A DNA stretch of 9,723 nucleotides from contig CAZBNU010000160.1 in assembly GCA_964493075.1 (NCBI GenBank), positions 1 through 9,723 on the forward strand. Direction: 5' to 3'. Made by a program: the position numbers and the translations under genes. Of this stretch, positions 6,793 through 9,723 are shown piece after piece (position 1 is the first letter of the stretch; each line of letters opens with the position of its first letter). Below the pieces are notes generated by a model. It searched no databases. It worked only from the letters and a program-made list of their open reading frames with translations, and was not told where the DNA came from. Origin of the DNA: SLFT01 sp964493075 (GTDB taxonomy: Bacteria > Hydrogenedentota > Hydrogenedentia > Hydrogenedentales > CAITNO01).

Positions 6793-8046
6793 TTATGTTC
6801 GTACACGTTCAATTTCCGCGCCGAGGGCGGAAAGACGTTCTTCAATGCGTTCATAACCGCGGTCAATATGGTACACGCGCTGCACGGCGGTTTCGCCGCG
6901 TTCTGCCATGAGTCCTGCAATGACCAGTGCGGCGCTTGCGCGCAGGTCGCTGGCCATGACGGGTGCGCCCATGAGATGGGGTACGCCGCGCACAACGGCG
7001 GTGTTGCCGTCCAGGTCTATGTCTGCGCCCATGCGGTGCAATTCGGCTACCTGCATGAACCGGTTCTCAAACACCGTTTCCTTAATGACGCTGGTGCCTT
7101 CGGCGCATGCGAGCATGGTCATCATCTGCGCCTGCAGGTCTGTCGGAAATCCTGGGTAGGGGCGTGTGGAAAAATCCACCGCCTTCAGGCCGTTCGGCGC
7201 CGCAATGCGTATCTTGCCTTCGCTGACTTCAACCGTTGCGCCTGCTTCGTGCAGTTTATCGAGAAACATGGGTAGATGGTTCGCATTGGCGTCTAGTACG
7301 GTGACATCGCCGTGTGTGGCCGCGCCTGCGATGAGGAATGTTCCTGCCTCAATGCGGTCGGCAATCACTTCATGCTCCACGCCGTCCAGACTGTCCACAC
7401 CAACTACAGTGATCATGTCCGATCCTGCGCCGGAAATTTGCGCGCCCATGGCGTTCAGAAACGCAGCCAGGTTTTCGATTTCCGGTTCGCGGGCCACATT
7501 GGTCAGGCGCGTCAGCCCCTTTGCGCGACATGCAGCCATCATCAGGGTTTCCGTCGCGCCTACGCTGGGAAAATCGAGGGCGTAAGAGGCGCCAACGAGT
7601 TCGCCCTCAGCGACCACGTACCCTTCGTCCAGTTCAATTTTGCACCCCAGCGCTTCCAGTCCCTTGAGGTGGATGTCCACGGGACGGGTGCCGATGGCGC
7701 AGCCGCCCGGCAGGGACACGCGGGCCTTGCCGAACCGTGCAATCAACGGGCCCAGCACGAAGAAGGACGCACGCATTTTGCGCACCAGCTCATAGGGGGC
7801 CAGCGGGCATTCAATCCCCGTGGTGTCCAGGGTCATGTAGCGTCCTGTGAAATCAATCTTGGTGCCCATGAATGACAGCAATTTGTCCATGCTGAAAATG
7901 TCGTGCAGGCAGGGGACATTATGGAGAACACATGGTTTTTCCGCCAGGATGGCCGCCGCCATCAGCGGCAGCGCGGCGTTCTTCGCGCCACGGACATGAA
8001 TCGTCCCTTTAAGGGGATTGCCACCGCGTATTAGAATTTTATCCAT
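6793..8046 (-). CDS. murA: UDP-N-acetylglucosamine 1-carboxyvinyltransferase
   Basis: 417 residues, the usual MurA length. It transfers enolpyruvate from PEP to UDP-GlcNAc, the first committed step of peptidoglycan synthesis, in the cytoplasm. Motifs include RGAKNAALPLMAA with K22-N23, LPGGCAIGTRPVDIHL with the catalytic C116 and R121, PSVGATET (160-167), PYPGFPTDLQAQ with D303, and the C-terminal HIDRGYERIEERL with R396. The Cys at 116 (not Asp) predicts the fosfomycin-sensitive form. The ATG has GGGA about 11 bases upstream. It is separated from secG by a strong terminator, so it needs its own promoter, and it may lead into hisD and hisC. The related EPSP synthase (AroA) is excluded by the PGGCAIG loop. 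Confidence 0.98.
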   Translation of the reverse strand: MDKILIRGGNPLKGTIHVRGAKNAALPLMAAAILAEKPCVLHNVPCLHDIFSMDKLLSFMGTKIDFTGRYMTLDTTGIECPLAPYELVRKMRASFFVLGPLIARFGKARVSLPGGCAIGTRPVDIHLKGLEALGCKIELDEGYVVAEGELVGASYALDFPSVGATETLMMAACRAKGLTRLTNVAREPEIENLAAFLNAMGAQISGAGSDMITVVGVDSLDGVEHEVIADRIEAGTFLIAGAATHGDVTVLDANANHLPMFLDKLHEAGATVEVSEGKIRIAAPNGLKAVDFSTRPYPGFPTDLQAQMMTMLACAEGTSVIKETVFENRFMQVAELHRMGADIDLDGNTAVVRGVPHLMGAPVMASDLRASAALVIAGLMAERGETAVQRVYHIDRGYERIEERLSALGAEIERVRT

Positions 8047-8090
8047 AACGTCGTTTCCCTATGTTCCCTTTTATTGAATGTCTGTCATCT

Positions 8091-8120
8091 ACTATACCAA
8101 TAACGTGTAGGGTGGGTGAA
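8091..8120 (-). promoter_or_regulatory. Candidate murA promoter
   Basis: On the minus strand TATAGT (8091-8096) is a good -10 match about 45 bp before the murA ATG. A weak -35 (TTCACC) lies 18 bp upstream, inside the palindromic repeat at 8107-8138. A promoter is expected here because of the terminator just upstream, but the -35 is poor. Confidence 0.3.
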
Positions 8121-8138
8121 GCGAAGCGCAACCCACCA
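8107..8138. repeat. Short palindromic repeat of the GTAGGGTGGGT...ACCCACC type
   Basis: GGTGGGT (8111-8117) and ACCCACC (8131-8137) form a perfect 7-bp stem enclosing a smaller GCG-AAG-CGC hairpin (8121-8129), preceded by GTAG. From memory, closely similar GTAGGGTGGGTNNNGCGNAGCG...ACCCACC elements are scattered between genes in many unrelated bacteria and give rise to spurious annotated peptides. It behaves like a REP-like, non-autonomous element. It sits in the murA upstream region, next to the secG terminator. Confidence 0.55.
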
Positions 8139-8160
8139 TGTGCGTCGAAAGACAACCTGC

Positions 8161-8197
8161 AAAAAAACAAAGCCCAAAGCGGAATACGCCTTGGGCT
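8161..8197 (-). terminator. Rho-independent terminator after secG
   Basis: On the minus strand the stem TTGGGCT/AGCCCAA (8171-8177 with 8191-8197) continues, after one mismatch, with a 3-bp GCG/CGC stem around a 5-base loop. It is followed by TTGTTTTTTT (8161-8170). It begins 23 bp after the secG stop and should end the tpiA-secG transcript. Confidence 0.88.
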
Positions 8198-8220
8198 GAA
8201 AATCCACGCAAACAAAAATA

Positions 8221-9061
8221 TTACTCTGCCGGTGCCTCAGTCGCTTCCGCTGGTGCTTCTTCAACAACAGGCTCTTCCACCGGGGCTTCAACTGCTGGTG
8301 CTTCAGCGGGTGCTTCTTCAACAACAGGCGCTTCCACCGGGGCTTCAACTGCTGGTGCTTCAGCGGGTGCTTCTTCAACAACAGGNNNNNNNNNNNNNNN
8401 NNNNNNNNNNNNNNNNNNNNNNNNNNNNNNNNNNNNNNNNNNNNNNNNNNNNNNNNNNNNNNNNNNNNNNNNNNNNNNNNNNNNNCGCTTCCACTGCTTC
8501 TGCCGGTGCTTCCGCAACAGGTTCTTCCGCTACGGGCGTTTCACTTGCGGCGGCAGCCTCGTCAACAACGGCTTCTTCTGCGGGGATCACCTCCACGGCG
8601 GGTTGCTCCTCCGCGACGCCTTCCGGTGACGGCGGCGAAACAGTGATAGGCGCTGCAATGCCTTCCGGTGCGGCAGTTTCACCCTCGTCCGAAACCGAGA
8701 CCGATGTTACATCCGCACTTTCAGCGTTCGGATCAAACAAGGCTTCCATCGTTGCCTGGGGCGCTTCTTCGATCAGGTCTGGGGCCGCAGAACGTCCCAC
8801 TCTGCCGGAAAGAATCGACATGATAAGTGCCAGACTCATGAAGATGGCTGCGGAGGCATACGTAATCTTCTGGGGAAGGCTCTTCGAGGACCGCGGTCCG
8901 AAAATGGTGTCCATACCGCCGCCCATGCCAAAAGCGCCAGCCAAACCCTGGCCCTTTCCTTTTTGCAGTAGCACGATGATGATAAGCCCGAAACAAGCGG
9001 GGATGTAGAGAAATAACATCATCCACCACAACGTAGTAAGACTGAAAATCAGTTGCAACAT
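8221..9061 (-). CDS. secG: Preprotein translocase subunit SecG with very long repetitive C-terminal tail (interrupted by assembly gap)
   Basis: SecG is the small SecYEG channel subunit that assists SecA-driven export. The first 92 residues are canonical: membrane helix 1 (about 13-33), LLQKGKGQGLAGAFGMGGG (31-49), DTIFGPRSSKSLPQKITY, and membrane helix 2 (about 66-86). A long Ala/Pro/Glu/Val tail follows instead of the usual short end. It is read to residue 192, then enters a 100-N gap (8386-8485), then resumes at PVVEEAPAEAP for 54 residues to the TAA at 8221. Both flanks are whole numbers of codons (576 and 165 bases), so a true gap divisible by three restores one frame; the literal 100 N does not. 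At least 246 residues are visible, against roughly 75-130 for typical SecG. By the known two-helix topology with periplasmic termini the tail should be periplasmic. AAGGA lies 11 bases before the ATG. It follows tpiA. Confidence 0.9.
8254..8385 (-). repeat. 57-bp tandem repeats encoding a 19-residue PVVEEAPAEAPAVEAPVE(A/E) unit
   Basis: The string TGCTTCTTCAACAACAGG begins at 8254, 8311 and 8368, exactly 57 bp apart. The two complete units (8254-8310, 8311-8367) are almost identical at DNA level; I see one difference, CTC versus CGC after AGG. The third copy runs into the N gap. Such low divergence indicates recent duplication or homogenisation and explains the assembly break. The period is a multiple of three, so copy-number changes keep the reading frame. 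Confidence 0.92.
8386..8485. other. Assembly gap of 100 N inside secG
   Basis: Exactly 100 N, the conventional placeholder for a gap of unknown length. The repeat at its low-coordinate edge suggests collapsed tandem repeats, so the true size and the number of 57-bp units are unknown. Confidence 0.95.
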
Positions 9062-9158
9062 CCTGTTTATGTTCCTTGTAATCCGCTGTCGCGACGTTTC
9101 CTATTTTGACGCGACCACACTTAATCAGTATATCAAAAAAAGGCTATTAGAATCAGTT

Positions 9159-9723
9159 TCAGGCACAGGCATTCACGATAGCAGCGAAGCTGTCCGCCTT
9201 CAACGCCGCGCCACCCACGAGGAACCCGTCAATGTTTTCACGGGCGATAAGGTCAGCTGCATTGTCCGGCTTCACGCTGCCGCCGTACTGGATGCGCATT
9301 GCCGCTGCTGCGTCCGCGCCGAAGGCTTTCTCCACCAGACCGCGCACGAATACATGCACTTCTTCCGCCTGGTCGGGGGTAGCCGTTTCGCCCGTGCCAA
9401 TGGCCCAAACGGGTTCATAAGCAAGGACAACATTTTCGAGGTCAGCCGCCGAAAGCCCTTCAAGGCCTTTGACTACCTGACGTTCAAGTACAGCCTGCAT
9501 TTCACCGCTCTTGCGTTCTTCCAGCAGCTCGCCGATGCAGAACATCACTTTGATGCCCGAAGCCAGAGCGAAGCGCAGTTTTTCGTTCAACAGCGCATCG
9601 TCCTCGCCGAGGATATGACGGCGTTCGCTGTGGCCGATAATCGTCCACGCGCAGCCAGCGTCCAACAACATTTTCGGGGAGATTTCGCCAGTGTATGCGC
9701 CGCTTTCCTTGACATAAGCATTC
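9159..9723 (-). CDS. tpiA: Triosephosphate isomerase, C-terminal three quarters (N-terminus outside the window)
   Basis: 187 complete codons are visible of a family usually about 250 residues long; the start lies beyond 9723. The enzyme interconverts dihydroxyacetone phosphate and glyceraldehyde 3-phosphate in glycolysis and gluconeogenesis, in the cytoplasm. The fragment begins NAYVKESGAYTGEISPKML, the conserved GAxTGEIS loop. It then shows WTIIGHSERR with the catalytic His, YEPVWAIGTGETATP with the catalytic Glu and the flexible loop 6, IQYGGSVKPDN with the phosphate-binding GGS, and GFLVGGAAL near the end. All C-terminal active-site elements are intact. The internal ATG at 9669-9671 is not the start, because conserved TIM sequence continues in frame upstream of it. 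It ends 97 bp before secG; a T7 run follows the stop on the minus strand but without a clear hairpin, so read-through to secG is plausible. The spacer also contains a GTCGCG/CGCGAC inverted repeat (9088-9093/9110-9115). Confidence 0.97.
   Translation of the reverse strand, partial: NAYVKESGAYTGEISPKMLLDAGCAWTIIGHSERRHILGEDDALLNEKLRFALASGIKVMFCIGELLEERKSGEMQAVLERQVVKGLEGLSAADLENVVLAYEPVWAIGTGETATPDQAEEVHVFVRGLVEKAFGADAAAAMRIQYGGSVKPDNAADLIARENIDGFLVGGAALKADSFAAIVNACA

Noticed and set aside
8254..8385. CRISPR-like regular repeats
   Set aside because: The units are directly contiguous with no unique spacers, have a 57-bp period in coding frame, and encode a regular protein repeat.
8061..9008. 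Plus-strand Ser/Ala/Gly-rich frame across the N gap
   Set aside because: It is the complement of the repetitive secG tail, spans the gap only because N reads as open, and lacks any domain.
9139..9158. Intrinsic terminator after tpiA based on the T-run on the minus strand
   Set aside because: There is a run of seven T after the stop but no GC-rich hairpin precedes it.

Overview
The window is a bacterial chromosomal segment with every well-supported gene on the minus strand, so biological reading order runs from high to low coordinates: tpiA (cut by the window edge) -> secG -> [terminator] -> murA -> hisD -> hisC -> a URO-D superfamily protein -> [about 650 bp non-coding] -> a large exported beta-helix protein. 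The 100-base N run inside secG marks an assembly scaffold, probably a metagenome-assembled or draft genome. The housekeeping genes are moderately GC-rich. The non-coding block at 2486-3138 is clearly AT-rich and the beta-helix gene looks somewhat more AT-rich than the his/mur genes. A URO-D superfamily protein that is not HemE, an Ala/Pro/Glu-rich SecG tail and a big beta-helix membrane protein fit an environmental Gram-negative-type lineage (for example Hydrogenedentota, Lentisphaerota or Planctomycetota). That placement is inference from gene style only and could be wrong.

Region 9723-8161: the end of tpiA (glycolysis) followed by secG (protein export channel), a pairing common in bacteria. 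SecG carries a very long C-terminal tail built partly of near-identical 57-bp tandem repeats. The assembly breaks inside those repeats, so the tail length is unknown. A strong intrinsic terminator closes this unit.

Region 8160-4313: a short palindromic repeat and a possible promoter precede murA (first committed step of peptidoglycan synthesis). Then come hisD and hisC, which overlap by 4 bp and are probably translationally coupled (late histidine biosynthesis). hisG and the other his genes are absent from the window.

Region 4312-2486: a URO-D superfamily protein with an HxCG metal-site-like motif, more like cobamide/corrinoid methyltransferase relatives than haem-pathway HemE. It is followed by an AT-rich spacer containing phased A-tracts, a short degenerate TGTCC repeat, an 11-bp inverted repeat and two small palindromes on a candidate promoter.

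Region 2452-1: one large gene for an exported, membrane-anchored protein. It has a signal peptide, about eleven NosD-like right-handed beta-helix coils with a double asparagine ladder, a domain resembling DUF4034, one C-terminal membrane helix and a short acidic tail. This fusion is the most unusual object in the window. I see no mobile element with a transposase, no CRISPR array, and no tRNA or rRNA gene.
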